A stretch of 64,000 bases of DNA, from NCBI GenBank assembly GCA_033002965.1, contig JAURVB010012337.1:18678-82677 (forward strand), given 5' to 3'. Of the stretch, positions 20,876-31,971 are shown piece after piece. Source of the DNA: Piper betle (Eukaryota > Streptophyta > Magnoliopsida > Piperales > Piperaceae). Every line of letters begins with the position of its first letter. Position 1 is the stretch's first letter. The notes beneath the pieces are model-generated. The model saw nothing but the letters and a program-made list of their open reading frames with translations. It was not told where the DNA came from and did no database searches. The position numbers and the translations under genes are program-made.

Positions 20876-23760
20876 GCATAAGCATATTATGTAAGTGATA
20901 CCAAATTTGTCATCTTGACAAGGTTTTAATTTTGCCAAAGAATTGGGTAACTCAGATCAAAATTTACTGAATATTAACTATTTGCCATTGATCAAAATGG
21001 TCAAAGCGGTAAAAAGTCATAGGTAAAGGTTATCATAAAACTAAAATGGTGTGGTAATAATTAATGATCGAAAATTGGTAGATGATAATGATAAATATCT
21101 TTGACTCGCACTTGAGAAATAGACAAATTTCTTTTATTAAGAACACATATAAGACTCATCACTTCAAAAAGAATAACAATAACTCCACCATTAACTATTT
21201 TATTTATGATTTTTTTAATATGAATTTATGGTAGTAAAAATTTTAAAAAAATGTCAAACCAGGACAAAATTCTTAACTTGTCCGCTATCCTCTTGCCTAA
21301 GAGGCAAAGATTAAGGGTATGTGGAAAGACTGATTTATTCGGATGGATATGAATTCCATCACATTAGCAATTAAATTCCATGTATATTTATTTGAACAAG
21401 CGCTTGCAGCACTTCATTTTAATTGATCCACTTAAGAAGAGTCCTTTTGGATTTCCTAATCATTTCAACAAATAGAAAATATTAAATTTGTTCGCAAAGA
21501 CATACAGAAAAGAAACTTGGTTGACCATATTTGTATTGGTGGAATACGAAAAACATACAATTGACAATTACTTCATTAACCCAAGTATTTCGTTGCTTCA
21601 CATTGTATAACCCTGTAGATGGAATGCAAAAACACACTTTTAATTGCCTATTTCATTTACACTATGAAACTTGGTTGGCGAAAAATACACTTGCAGTTAC
21701 ATGCTAGGTTAATAACCCAAGTACCTAGTTGGCCTCATATTATAAACCATGTTGGCAGAAAATAAAAATACATTTATAGTCGTGTATTTCATCAACCCGA
21801 GCAACCCGTCAGCCTCATCAAACTTTGTTGGTTAAACACAAAAAATAAGCTTGCACTCAAATACTTTGTTAACCCAAACATAAAGATAGGGTGAGGAAGT
21901 TTCTTTATGTACTATTTAAGTAAGCTTCTCAATATAAATTTAAGCAGGGTAAACATATTTTGTAAGTGCCACCAAATTTGTCATCTTGACAAGGTTTTAA
22001 TTTTGCCAAAGAATTGGGTAACTCAAATCAAAATTTACTGAATATTAACTATTTACCATTGATCAAAATAGTCAAAGTGGTCAAAGGTCTGGCTTAAGGT
22101 TATCATGAAACAGTAAATGGTGTGGTAATAATTAATAATAGAAAATTGGTAGATAATAATGATAAATATCTTTGACTCACACTTGAGAAGTAGACAAATT
22201 TCTTTTATTAAGAACATATATAAGACTGTCACTTCAAAAAGAATAACAATAACTCCACCATTATCTATTTTATTTATGATTTTTTTAATATGAATTTATA
22301 GTGATAAAAATAAAAACAACATGTCAAACCGAGACAAAATTCTTAACTTGTCCGCTATCCTCTTGCCTAATAGGCAAAGATTTAAGGGTATGTAGAAAGG
22401 CTGATTTATTCGAATGGATATGAATACCATCGCATTACCAATTACATTCCATGTATATTTATTTGTCCGACCCACCTATTTTTTATGTCCAAATTGCACT
22501 TCATTTTAATTGATCCACTTAAGAAGAGTCTTTTTGGATTCCCCTAATTATTTGAACAAATAGAAAATATTAAATTCGTACATAAAGACGTACAAAAAGA
22601 AACTTGGTTGACCAGATTTATATTAATAGAATACGAAAAACATATAATTCATATGATGGTGTTCTTACTTTATCTAAGATGAACACTCCCAAGGTGAAGT
22701 TACTACCTGAAGTAGTGAGCGGCTCCGGATATGGCTTCCTTCGTTTCTTGGTTGGGGAGCGTTGAGCTATTGTGCACCACAAGTAGATATATAAAAGCTG
22801 TAATGGAAGAATAAAATATCAGTGCTAATATGATGCCATGTTAACATACTAATATAAACATCATTCCCAATATTATGCCATGTTAACATACATATATATA
22901 TATATATATGTATATAAATTCATCGTTTGAGTTCATCTTCATATTATTTATTAATTTTTGTAGGATTTATTGAATGGGTAGTTCTCGTATGAGCAAATGA
23001 AAAAAGTAGGGCTGTTCAAATTCTGTTCCATTTTAGAAAAACATCGATTCGGTTAGGTTTCTATATTGGGTAAATATTTTCAATATGTTAAATTCAGTTC
23101 AGAACCGAACCAAACCAAAATTTACCAAAAAACCCCCAAAAAATGCACCTCATTGTTTTCACATTGCATTTAGAAATTGAGAAATATGTAACTTACACCC
23201 CCCCCCCCATTTTTTATGTCCAAATTGCACTTAAGAAGAGTCTTTTGGATTCCCTAATCATTTTAACAAATAGAAAATATTAAATTTGTTCGTAAAGACA
23301 TACTGAAAAGAAACTTGGTTGACCATATTTGTATTGGTGGAATATGAAAAACATGCAATTGATAATTACTTCATTAACTCAAGTATTTGGTTGCTTCACA
23401 TTGTATAACCCTGTAGATGGAATGCGAAAACACACTTTTAATTGCGTATTTCATTTACAATATGAAACTCGGTTGGCAAAAATACACTTACAGTTACATG
23501 CTTGTTAATAACCCAAGTACCTAGTTGGCCTCATATTATGAACCATGGCAGAAAATAAAAATACATTTATAGTCGTGTATGTCATTAACCCAAGTAACCC
23601 GTCAGCCTCATGAAACTTTGTTGATGAAACACAAAAAAATAAGCTTGCACTCGAATACTTTGTTAAGCCAAAACATAAAGATTGGGTGAGGAAGTTTCTT
23701 TATGTACTATTTAAATAAGTTTCTCAATATAAATTTAAGCAGGGTAAAGGTGGTTAAGTG
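20876..23760 (+). repeat. ~1.07-kb unit tandemly amplified in block A
   Basis: Unit 1 at about 20876-21945 and unit 2 from 21946 start with the same TCATCTTGACAAGGTTTTAA landmark. Unit 2 is interrupted at about 22640, and a third partial unit runs 23200-23760. Block B has a single unit (49380-50580). The interrupting 22640-23195 sequence includes a short AT run and a 12-13 base C run at about 23197-23210. Confidence 0.7.
21500..21890 (+). repeat. Degenerate ~90-bp tandem repeats
   Basis: Four to five diverged units each contain (A)CTTGGTTGGC, a TCA(C/T)A(T/A)TATGAAAC-type run and TTAACCCAAGTA. Similar arrays are at 23305-23690, 50150-50515, 58430-58800 (inverted) and 53200-54150 (mostly inverted). 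Confidence 0.6.
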
Positions 23761-25505
23761 AGTTTTCCAAGTGGGATGATAAAATTTTAAGGTGAACTGA
23801 AGGGGAATGAGGAAGCTTTTTAACATACTTTCTTCAATGTGTTTCTAAAAACGACCTTAGGTGATATGATGATGTGAAGGTGGAATTTTAGATGAAATAA
23901 TTGTAGGGAACAAAATTTTTAGGAGAGGTGAAGGTAGGGGCTGAAGTTTCCTACTATATTTTGTAACTGAGTTTTTTAATACAAACTAAGTAAGTTATTA
24001 GTAAGAAGGTGGGTTTTATGATGAAATAATAATGAAAGATAAGTTTTTAATGTGAGATGAAAGTAGGAAAGAAGATAAAAAGGTAAGTTGTTAGTATACT
24101 TTAATAAGTGAGTTTGGGAATACACACTTAAGTGAGGTAATGGCCATGGAGGAAGGGCAGGGATGTGAATTTCTTATATAGGTGTTTTTTTAGTGCAACT
24201 TTTTTATGTGTTTGCAAGTAATTTTTGACTATTTTACGAAGTAAATTCATTTGTTGCAATTGAGTTTATATTATCTCATGTTAGATGGAATTAACTTTTA
24301 TTTCTATTAGTAAAATCCATATACACTCCACTTCTAGAGTTATACATGGTTAAGTTATGGTTCGGTCGATAGCATTACTATAACTATTTACCATTTTAAT
24401 TTTTTTAACATAACCAAGTTTATAAGATTCTATCATAATCAAGTTTTCACCATTTTTCTATCGATTAAAAATTTACCAAATGGTTAAATTTGTTAAAAAT
24501 TATATATCATAAACCCAACTTTATTAAATTGGTTAAAAATTAAGTTATCTGGTATACTTTCTCACTTACAAATATAAAATGTGCTGAGCATCTAATCTAT
24601 GTTAATCTAGTATTAGAAAATTTGAAATTAGTAAATAAATAATCTAAATTAAATAAATTCATCACATTAATGTTTTGATATTTAAAAATTCTAAGCTGAA
24701 TGTTGAGATAGAAATATTTTTTACTGATAAATATTAATAATTAAATAATAATTTGTCAAATTGGTTAATTGGTTATACTAGGCTTTTGGTCATTATTATC
24801 ATTTATATCTAAAGTTAGTTAGGTTAAATTAACCTAGTTTTAAACCATTTTTTTAATATGGAGAAAAGATTTTTATCATTTTTGTTCCAACTAATTCAGA
24901 ATAGTTGGTAAATCGGCAAATCGAATGATCATTTATCACCCAAACCATCTAGACCAATCAAAATGAGGTGTAGCTTGGGCACAAAAAGGCACGACGTTAA
25001 TAGAATTTACCTTTGAAATTTAAACGAGTAACAAAAAAAAAGTTCCATGTCTAAAACTGACTGCGAAGACAAAATTATTGGTCACAAGTAGTGCAAAATA
25101 TGACTTTCATTTTTTGGAGTGAGGGTTTAGAGCATGATAAATTTTTATCCGCACACCACTTTTTAGTGCCCAAACTGTGCCTCATTTTGATTCCTCCACG
25201 TGGAGTCTATCTAGATTTTACTAATCGAACAAGTTAACTCTATTTAAAGAATCACATACTCGGTTGAGATCACAATATGAACCCAATTGATAGAACACAA
25301 GAAACCAATATTTATAGCTAATAACTCAGTTGGCACCACCTGTAAAACCAAGGTGTGTAAACTAGAAAAGCCCGCTTACACAAAATAATATTTCCCATCG
25401 TATATTAATTATGTTCTTGTGTACTCAGTTGGCGGCCCTTGTAAAACCCAAATGTCGAAACCCAAAAATCCACACACAAAATTTTATCTTATAAATAACA
25501 TACTT

Positions 25506-25960
25506 ACAAAATTTTCATATTAGTTGGTCAATTTTAGACCACCATATGGCTTTTTTCTTTTAATATGCAAATATGGATATATATAGTACTTAAATGTTGC
25601 AAGCACTACAATAATGCGGTTCCGAGGAATATGATTCAATTGTTTTTTGAAAATTTTTATGAAAGATGAGATGTAATTTGATTGGTTGTTTAGTTATTCA
25701 AAATAACATTCGTCTATTATGAATTGGGCTTATAACGAACTACTGGCAATTGGCTGTTATCTTTCAAACAACACTGTTAAGTTAATACTGTCAAATTAAT
25801 TAGAAAATCTGATGTGCGTGTGAATATCCTGAATTGGATTTAGAACAACCTGTTGTCAAGATGCAGCTCCGATGGAAATGCTAAATGACAAATTTCTGCT
25901 TCTTGGAAGAACAATCTCGTTGTTCTTTTTAATCTTATGAATTTCTGGAGAAAGAGATTG
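25506..25960. other. Spacer between block A and hAT element, no gene
   Basis: AT-rich. I find no frame or repeat match that I can support. Confidence 0.4.
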
Positions 25961-25968
25961 TACCTGAT

Positions 25969-26886
25969 CATGGTTGCATGAATCGGAATCGGAATCGGAA
26001 TCGGTTTTCCAGGGAGTCGGAATCGGAATCGGAATCGGTCTGAATCGGCCAAGAATCGGTTCAGTTGAATCGGTCCAAATTAATTTAATCAGTCATATAT
26101 AATAATTTGACAATTTATAATATAAATATATTAAAATTGGGTATTGATGTTATTTTGATATTATTCTGTGTATTATAGTTTCTGATATTTTTAAATATTT
26201 TTTAAGATTTTTTAAATTATTTAGAATTAATTATTATTTTTGACTCGAGTTAGACTCGAGTCAACTTTTAATTACGAGAATGCCACTCTTTACCCTGCCG
26301 CCGCCGCCGCCGGCCCGGTCGGCGGCGAGTCTCGCGGCGGCGATGTCGGAGGATGTCGGCAGCCCGGTCGGACGAACAGTCAGCGGCCCGCAGCCGGCGG
26401 CGAGGCGGCCCGGAGCGGCGGCGAGTCGGCGGCGAGTCGCGGCGATTCGTGCGTCACAGCCCGATTCGGTCCGGCCACACTTCGGCGGCGACGTTGCGAG
26501 GTCGGCGGCGAGGTCGGTAGCCCGGTCGGCGGCGAGCCCGGAGTCGGGGAGCACGGCGGAGGGCGGAAACGGGGCGGCGGCGGGCGGACGAGCGGCGGCG
26601 GCGTGGGGAGCGGGTTTGATTTTAGGTTTTTAAAATCCAAATTACCATTTTACCCATGCTTAAATAATTTAATAAAAATCATACCTAGGGTATTTTAGTA
26701 ATTTCATTAAAAAACCGATTCCGATTTAAATCGGCCGATTCCGATTCCGAGTTAAATCGGTCGGAATCGGCCGAACTCGGCCGATTCGAGGCCGACCGAG
26801 TCGGCCCCGAAATCGGATCGGCATCGACGCCGATCCGATTTAAATCGGCCGATTCCGCACGGAATCGGCCGATTCGTGCAACAGAG
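25969..26886 (+). mobile_element. Non-autonomous hAT-type element with GC-rich core (1)
   Basis: A 918-bp element is flanked by 8-bp duplications TACCTGAT (25961-25968) and AACCTGAT (26887-26894). Its ends contain GGTTGCATGAATCGG and, reversed, TGTTGCACGAATCGG. Both subterminal regions are packed with CGGAATCG/CGATTCCG. The core (about 26290-26620) is CGG-rich with frames open on several strands, and none is recognisable. An 8-bp duplication and subterminal motif arrays are typical of hAT elements. No transposase is present. Confidence 0.8.
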
Positions 26887-26894
26887 AACCTGAT

Positions 26895-27557
26895 AGCTAT
26901 GCATTCCTCAAAGGTTATTCAATTATTTATGCTATATAATAAAGTTTGTTATGGTACATTATGTGTCAGCTGTATGTTAATATTTTGACGAAAGATCGTA
27001 AAGTAATTCCTTTTTCCATTCTCCATTTGCAAGTTCATATGTTTAACTTTATTATGCAGGGTAAAATTTTTATCTTTTACTTGTTTCTACTTAGCCTGGA
27101 AAAGGGGTCAGGAACATGGATCCTAATCTATGATCTATGTCCTTCCAAACACCAACCCTTTTGCTTTATTTGGACTTGGAACCAGCAATGCACAAGCATT
27201 GGCGGAACTATGGTAGAAACTTTATGCTGAAAATAAATAAGGATCATGCAGACAGTCGATGCTGGTGCAATTTGAATTATAATCTTGATCCCAACATATT
27301 CCTTCACGAGGATAGTTGCTCCTAAGGACAATGCATTTCATATGTTGTGCCACTATTGTTTGCTACAATACCTTTACTGGTAAGCTGGATGCTACCAAAC
27401 ATTAGTTATGAAGAGTTGTAGAGTAAGATCAGTTCAGTGGAACAAGTTGTAATTAGCTAACAAGTATGCTTTTATGCAGATTCTTAAAACCATTAAGAGT
27501 TTCTCTGCTTCCTACGCTTGACTTGGACCATCTTAACTGGCTTCTCGTCCCCTGCAG
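26895..27557. other. Upstream region of NF-YA exon
   Basis: No upstream NF-YA exon (the NF-YB/YC-interaction helix) is found here. An acceptor-like CTGCAG ends at 27557. A minus-strand run of about 19 codons ending at a stop near 27493 (Lys-Pro-Val-Lys-Met-Val-Gln-Val-Lys) looks coding but overlaps the NF-YA exon edge, and I treat it as chance. Confidence 0.35.
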
Positions 27558-27917
27558 CCATATCTTCATGAGTCTCGGCATCGTCATGCAATGAATAGAG
27601 CTAGAGGATCTGGAGGGCGATTCCTTAACACGAAGAAGTGTCAAGATTCTGAAGCTGTCTCAGTTGTGGAAGGTGAAAGTGGTAGAAATAAGTCCACCAA
27701 TCTTCTGGCAGGAGGTCTTACCAACTCTGAAGTTTTGAAAAGTGACAATACTAACAACACTACCTCTTCAACTTTTTCGAGCTCAAACGCCAGCGTATCG
27801 AACGGGCAATCTGACATGGTATTCGGCACATATCACTCCCACATGGAAGGAAATTTCCAAGATGGGGGTAATATATTGCGGAATGGTGCCCAACCAAGAG
27901 TTCCTGTCATAAGATGA
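27558..27917 (+). pseudogene. NF-YA (HAP2/CBF-B) transcription factor, last exon only
   Basis: NF-YA is the CCAAT-box-reading subunit of the NF-Y trimer. After the acceptor CCCCTGCAG the exon reads [12 protein letters not shown] and continues through [14 protein letters not shown]. This is the DNA-binding A2 helix and its GxGGRF minor-groove insert. It then runs about 90 residues of Ser/Asn-rich tail to TGA at 27915-27917. The exon boundary just before Pro-Tyr-Leu-His matches the usual NF-YA gene structure. The frame is clean for 119 codons, so decay is recent or selection acts. The A1 helix and N-terminus are not within the window upstream, so I call it a partial gene; a distant upstream exon beyond the repeats cannot be fully excluded. 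Confidence 0.85.
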
Positions 27918-28448
27918 GGTTGTTAATCCATTCCTTGGCAATTCATCCTTGGTTTTGTAGATTTACTAGGATGTCGTTTTAGGGCATGTTTGTTAAGTTC
28001 ATCTGCATCCCTTAAACATTTTTTCTTCTCATGGACTGTTTATCATAAAACTATGTGTGCTTGCAACTTTAGTTTCTAGCTGGTCACGAGCTTCTTTATC
28101 CCCATGTTTAAGATAATTAGCCATGTTGTTGTGTTCTTGAGAAACATACTATCGGTTTTCAGAAATAAGATCAAACTTGCCTGCCTCTTTCCTCATTTTT
28201 CGTCCACAGATGTGGTTGTCAGCAGCTTGTGTGCCATGGACGTCAGTAGATTGAGAATTCCGTTAAAATATAATAAAATCAGGGTTTGTGTTAGATTATC
28301 TCTGGTGTCCAAAGCATAAAATAGAAGACCAAGAATCAGAAACCCAGAAATGTTGTGCATTCCAATCGCAGGAAAAGTAACATTATTACATAGAACGAAC
28401 AGCATGAAAAATTGTGCGAAGGATAATTTGAAGTAATGCCTCTGAAGA
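27918..28448. other. 3' flank of the NF-YA exon, no gene called
   Basis: T-rich 3' UTR-like sequence follows the stop. The minus-strand frame at 28193-28525 is hydrophobic but unrecognised. Confidence 0.35.
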
Positions 28449-28547
28449 CTAAGAACAAAACATGCGTGCGGTGTTAAGCAAAAGCATGGCAATGATAAGC
28501 CGAATTCCCACTTTCCACTTTGCATCTTCTTCTTCTTTGTAATTCAC
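28449..28547 (-). other. Possible last exon of an unidentified membrane protein
   Basis: On the minus strand, an acceptor GGCCGCAG is followed by 32 open codons: Val-Asn-Tyr-Lys-Glu-Glu-Glu-Asp-Ala-Lys-Trp, then a hydrophobic stretch (Ile-Ile-Ala-Met-Leu-Leu-Leu-Asn), ending at TAG. It has the look of a tail-anchored C-terminal exon. Candidate upstream exons at about 28612-28899 are hydrophobic but not recognisable. 28548-29055 otherwise shows nothing. Confidence 0.25.
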
Positions 28548-29055
28548 CTGCGGCCAAAGAATCCACTGTTTCATCTATTCATAGAAATATTTGAAAAGTA
28601 TGGAACATATTCTAATGGAAGAGTACCACGAATGAAATAGCTAAAACTAATGAAGCAGCAGAGAAAAAAGGAACTTTGCTCTTATTCCTGAAAAGCGAGG
28701 TATTGCTTTCGTTTGAGTGTCCGCTCCTTTTCCCCCATGAACTAAACTGGAACAATGGATCTAATGGATTAAAACAGGATAAGAACAGAATTCGATGACA
28801 TTTAAACCTACTGAGTGTTTCTGTGGCAACATATGCCACAAAGCATGGAAAAGCTACGAACAAGGAACCTGTTGCAGATCTCTCCAGAGGAGGTTTCATG
28901 ATCTGATGATCACAATCATTTGTACATCAAATTTCTGCATTGAAAGGCTGATCATCTAGAATAAAGCCCTATCAAATGATTTTTACTGTCTAACTCTCAA
29001 GTGTCTCATAACATTTACAAGATAATACTCGGAGGCAAAATTTGTGGATCAAGGT

Positions 29056-29651
29056 TTACCTGAAGATATCTATGCTATCTCCGGATGTCGAATATCCGTC
29101 AATCAAAGGGTTGAACATGACAGTGTCAGGTGATAATCCCTTATTCTCAGCCTCCCTGAGTAACTTATCAGCTTTCCTAGGTTTTCTTTTCTAGCAAAGA
29201 ACATACATCAGGGAAGTATAGGTCACCACTGTTGGCGCAATCTCCCTAGCCACCATCTCATCAAAGAGCATAAACGCTTCCTGCACCTTCTCCTCTTTAC
29301 AATACCCATTAATCAGAATGTTGTACGTTATAGCATCAGGCTCCAGACCACTTCCCCTCATTTCCTCCATCAAACCATCAACTTCACACATCCTTCCCTC
29401 CATAAACAATGCATGAATCAACAAATTGAATGTACAAACATTGGGCACTACTCCGCGAGCTGCCAACTCCTCCTTAAATCGCAATGCAGTTCGAAGGTCG
29501 CCCTTGTTGCAATAGGCATCAATGAGATTATTGTATATCACAACCGTGGGAGCAACACCCTCAGCCTCCATCTTCCGATGCAGTTCCGACGCCTCCTCAA
29601 TCCTCTTCTCCCCCTTCTCCTTCATCGAGCCGATCATTTCCAACTCCTTCT
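29056..29651 (-). pseudogene. PPR protein gene, 3' part (right of the insertion in gene sense)
   Basis: P-class pentatricopeptide repeat proteins bind organellar RNA, one base per 35-residue repeat. About five repeats are in register: Val-Ala-Pro-Thr-Val-Val-Ile-Tyr-Asn-Asn-Leu-Ile-Asp, then Val-Val-Pro-Asn-Val-Cys-Thr-Phe, Leu-Glu-Pro-Asp-Ala-Ile-Thr-Tyr, Ile-Ala-Pro-Thr-Val-Val-Thr-Tyr and Leu-Ser-Pro-Asp-Thr-Val-Met-Phe. A TAG at 29191-29193 stands inside the fourth repeat, and the same frame continues as clear PPR to TAA at 29056-29058. There also appears to be loss of part of a repeat near 29600. The other half of the gene lies beyond the gypsy element, at 35176-36001. Confidence 0.88.
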
Positions 29652-30035
29652 TGGTAGGAACTTCTTCTCAAGCTCCACAACCAATTCCTTGCCCTTGGAA
29701 GGCTTGGAACTCTGCTTTGCTGGTGCCATCTTGAGGGTGAACTTCCTGGAAGAGAGGGGATGAAGAACAACAGCAAGAGGGATGGAAGAAGGGCTGCAAT
29801 TTCAGCAACCAAGGAAGAAGAGAGAAGAGAGGAGAAGAGGACGCCCTGGTGTCTTGGGCTCCAAGAAAGGGGAGAGGGATGGAGCAATCTGGATTTGATT
29901 TTCAAAATAAAAGTTGTTACACAATTCTGTTACAGCCCCCTTTTGTAGGCATCTTCCCTAGTGAAATGACCCAAACGCCCCTACCCAATTACCCCTACTA
30001 ACAACCCTACTCATCTACTAACAATATTCATAACA
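29652..30035 (-). repeat. 3' LTR of gypsy copy 2
   Basis: 384 bp; in element sense it begins TGTTATGAAT and ends TTCCTACCA. Adjacent to the CTTCT duplication on the low-coordinate side. Confidence 0.93.
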
Positions 30036-30046
30036 ATTCCCTCCCC
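30036..30046 (-). promoter_or_regulatory. Polypurine tract of gypsy copy 2
   Basis: GGGGAGGGAAT on the minus strand directly precedes the 3' LTR, the expected plus-strand priming site. Confidence 0.8.
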
Positions 30047-30096
30047 ATGAAACACAACCTTGCCCTCAAGGTTGCAAATACAACAAATTACAGACA

Positions 30097-31971
30097 TCAA
30101 CTTTCCATTTGCGTTGCAGCTGGGAGAGATGTATGGACATGAACACCCGCAACTACCGAAGCTTTCAATTGAGATATGTGGAAGACGTTGTGTATTTGAG
30201 AATCTGCTGGTAGCTGCAACTCATAAGCAACTTGACCAATGCGCTTGGTGATTGGAAAAGGACCATAAAAGCGAGCAGCTAGTTTGTTTGATCGCTTGGT
30301 TCTCAAGGAATTTTGTCGGTATGGCTGGAGTTTCAAATAGACCTGCTGCCCCACTTGGAACTCAGCATCACGGCGCCGGAGATCATGGTAATGTTTCATC
30401 CTCAGCTGTGCCGCCGCTAAATTGTCCTTCAATTCCCTCAACAACTGATCTCTAGTCCTCAGCACCTCATCAACCTCTGCTGTCTTAGCTGTTCCGGGAA
30501 TGTATGACAAAAGAGTGGGTGGCTGCATATTGTACACGGCTTCGAAAGGACTCATTCGGATTGCAGATTGGAAGCTGGTATTGTAACAAAACTCAGTCCA
30601 TGGCAGCCATTTAACCCAAGTATGAGGTCTATCTGCTGTAAAACATCTCAAATATTGCTCCAACACCTTGTTTATTGCTTCGGTTTGGCCATCGGTTTGA
30701 GGGTGATAGGCGGAGCTGTAGTTGAAGGCGACCCCTTGTAAGCTGAAAAGTTCCTTCCAAAAAGCACTAGTGAAGGTTGGATCCCTGTCACATACAATCG
30801 AAGCCGGCATTCCATGCAATTTGAAAATTTCATCAAAGAACAACTTGGCAATAGATTGAGCCGAAAAAGGATGAGCAATAGGAAGGAAATGGCTGTACTT
30901 GGAAAGCCTGTCAACCACCACAAAAATGCCATCTTTTGCATGACTCTTTGGCAATCCACTAATGAAGTCCATGCTAATGGAAGTCCATATTTGTTGGGGT
31001 ATAGGAAGTGGTTGTAATAATCCAGCTGGTGCTAACGTGGAGCTCTTGAACTTTTGACAAATGTCACAATTCTGCAAATAGCTCATCACGTCCTTGTGCA
31101 TCCGAGACCAAAAGAAAACCGCTCTAAGTCTCTTCAAGGTCTTTTGAATCCCCTCATGAGTACCATCATGGAACTCTTTCAGAATGATGGGTATAATATC
31201 CATTTGGGAAGTCAAGTAAATCCGGTGTTTGTAAAATAAAATGTCGTCCCTCACTTCCCACCTTGAGGACAGCTTGTTGTCAACACATTGCTGTTTCAAC
31301 TTCAACAAATGCTCATTGGTAGTATAGGCTTGTTTTATCACCTCTAACCAACTTGGCAAAGCCACTGAGAGTGCTGCACAAGAGAGCGTACCTGTTTGCT
31401 TGGACACATTACCGACGGTTTCCAGCAAGTCGCCTTCCTGCTGTCTTGACAAAGCATCAGCAACTCTATTTTCCTTCCCGGGTTTGTATTCGATGACAAA
31501 GTCGTATCCTAACAGCTTCACCAACCATTTCTGTTGTGCCATGGTATGAATCTGCTGATCCCATAAAAACTTGAGGCTGGAATGATCTGTTCGGACCACA
31601 AATGATCTACCCAACAAGTAGTGACGCCACTTTTGGACAGCCAACACTAAAGCCATCATCTCCCTTTCATAAGCTGACAGCAATAAATTTCTCCCATTCA
31701 ATTTCTTACTGAAAAATGCAATGGGCTGGTTTTGTTGCATCAAAACAGCCCCTATTCCCATCCCACTCGCGTCACACTCAATCACAAAGGGTATATCAAA
31801 GTTTGGTAACACCAGCACCGGAGCCTTTGTGAGAGCTTGTTTCAGGTCATGGAAGGCTTGTTCCGCTAGAAGGTCCCAATGATAAGCATCCTTTTTCAGT
31901 AAATCCGACAATGGAGCTGCTAGAGTACCAAAGCCCTTGATAAACTTTCTATAATACCCAGCCAATCCCAA
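30097..31971 (-). pseudogene. pol 3' half: RNase H and integrase
   Basis: An open frame of 624 codons continues the RT frame after a one-base loss. RNase H residues are visible (Asp67, Glu103, Asp129, Asp172). Integrase has a zinc region His268/His272/Cys302/Cys305 and a catalytic Asp335-Asp395-Glu431 with the usual 35-residue Asp-Glu spacing. It ends after the Val-Phe-His-Ile-Ser-Gln-Leu-Lys motif with a short tail and no chromodomain. Domains look intact, but the upstream frameshift separates them from RT. Confidence 0.93.

Larger units (their letters stand above)
18189..25505 (+). repeat. Long non-coding repeat block, copy A
   Basis: A 7.3-kb AT-rich block is repeated as a direct copy at 46725-53155 (B) and as an inverted copy at 56642-62648 (C). 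All three share the order of landmarks: trinucleotide ATT runs, an old hAT MITE, an AAGTAGGGTG(A/C)CAAGTGCTAAGG run, an ATCTTGACAAGGTTTTAATT unit, degenerate ~90-bp repeats, and an AGTTGG/AACCC-rich tail. No open frame of note is found in any copy. No terminal inverted repeats or LTRs were found at its ends, so it may be a segmental duplication rather than a single transposon. Confidence 0.8.

Noticed and set aside
26261..26698. Long open frames on both strands in the GC core of hAT element 1
   Set aside because: GC-rich CGG repeats open several frames at once; low-complexity Ala/Gly/Arg/Pro composition and no domain.
27493..27600. Minus-strand coding-like tail overlapping the NF-YA exon
   Set aside because: The overlapping bases are explained by the NF-YA DNA-binding helix on the plus strand; the rest is too short.
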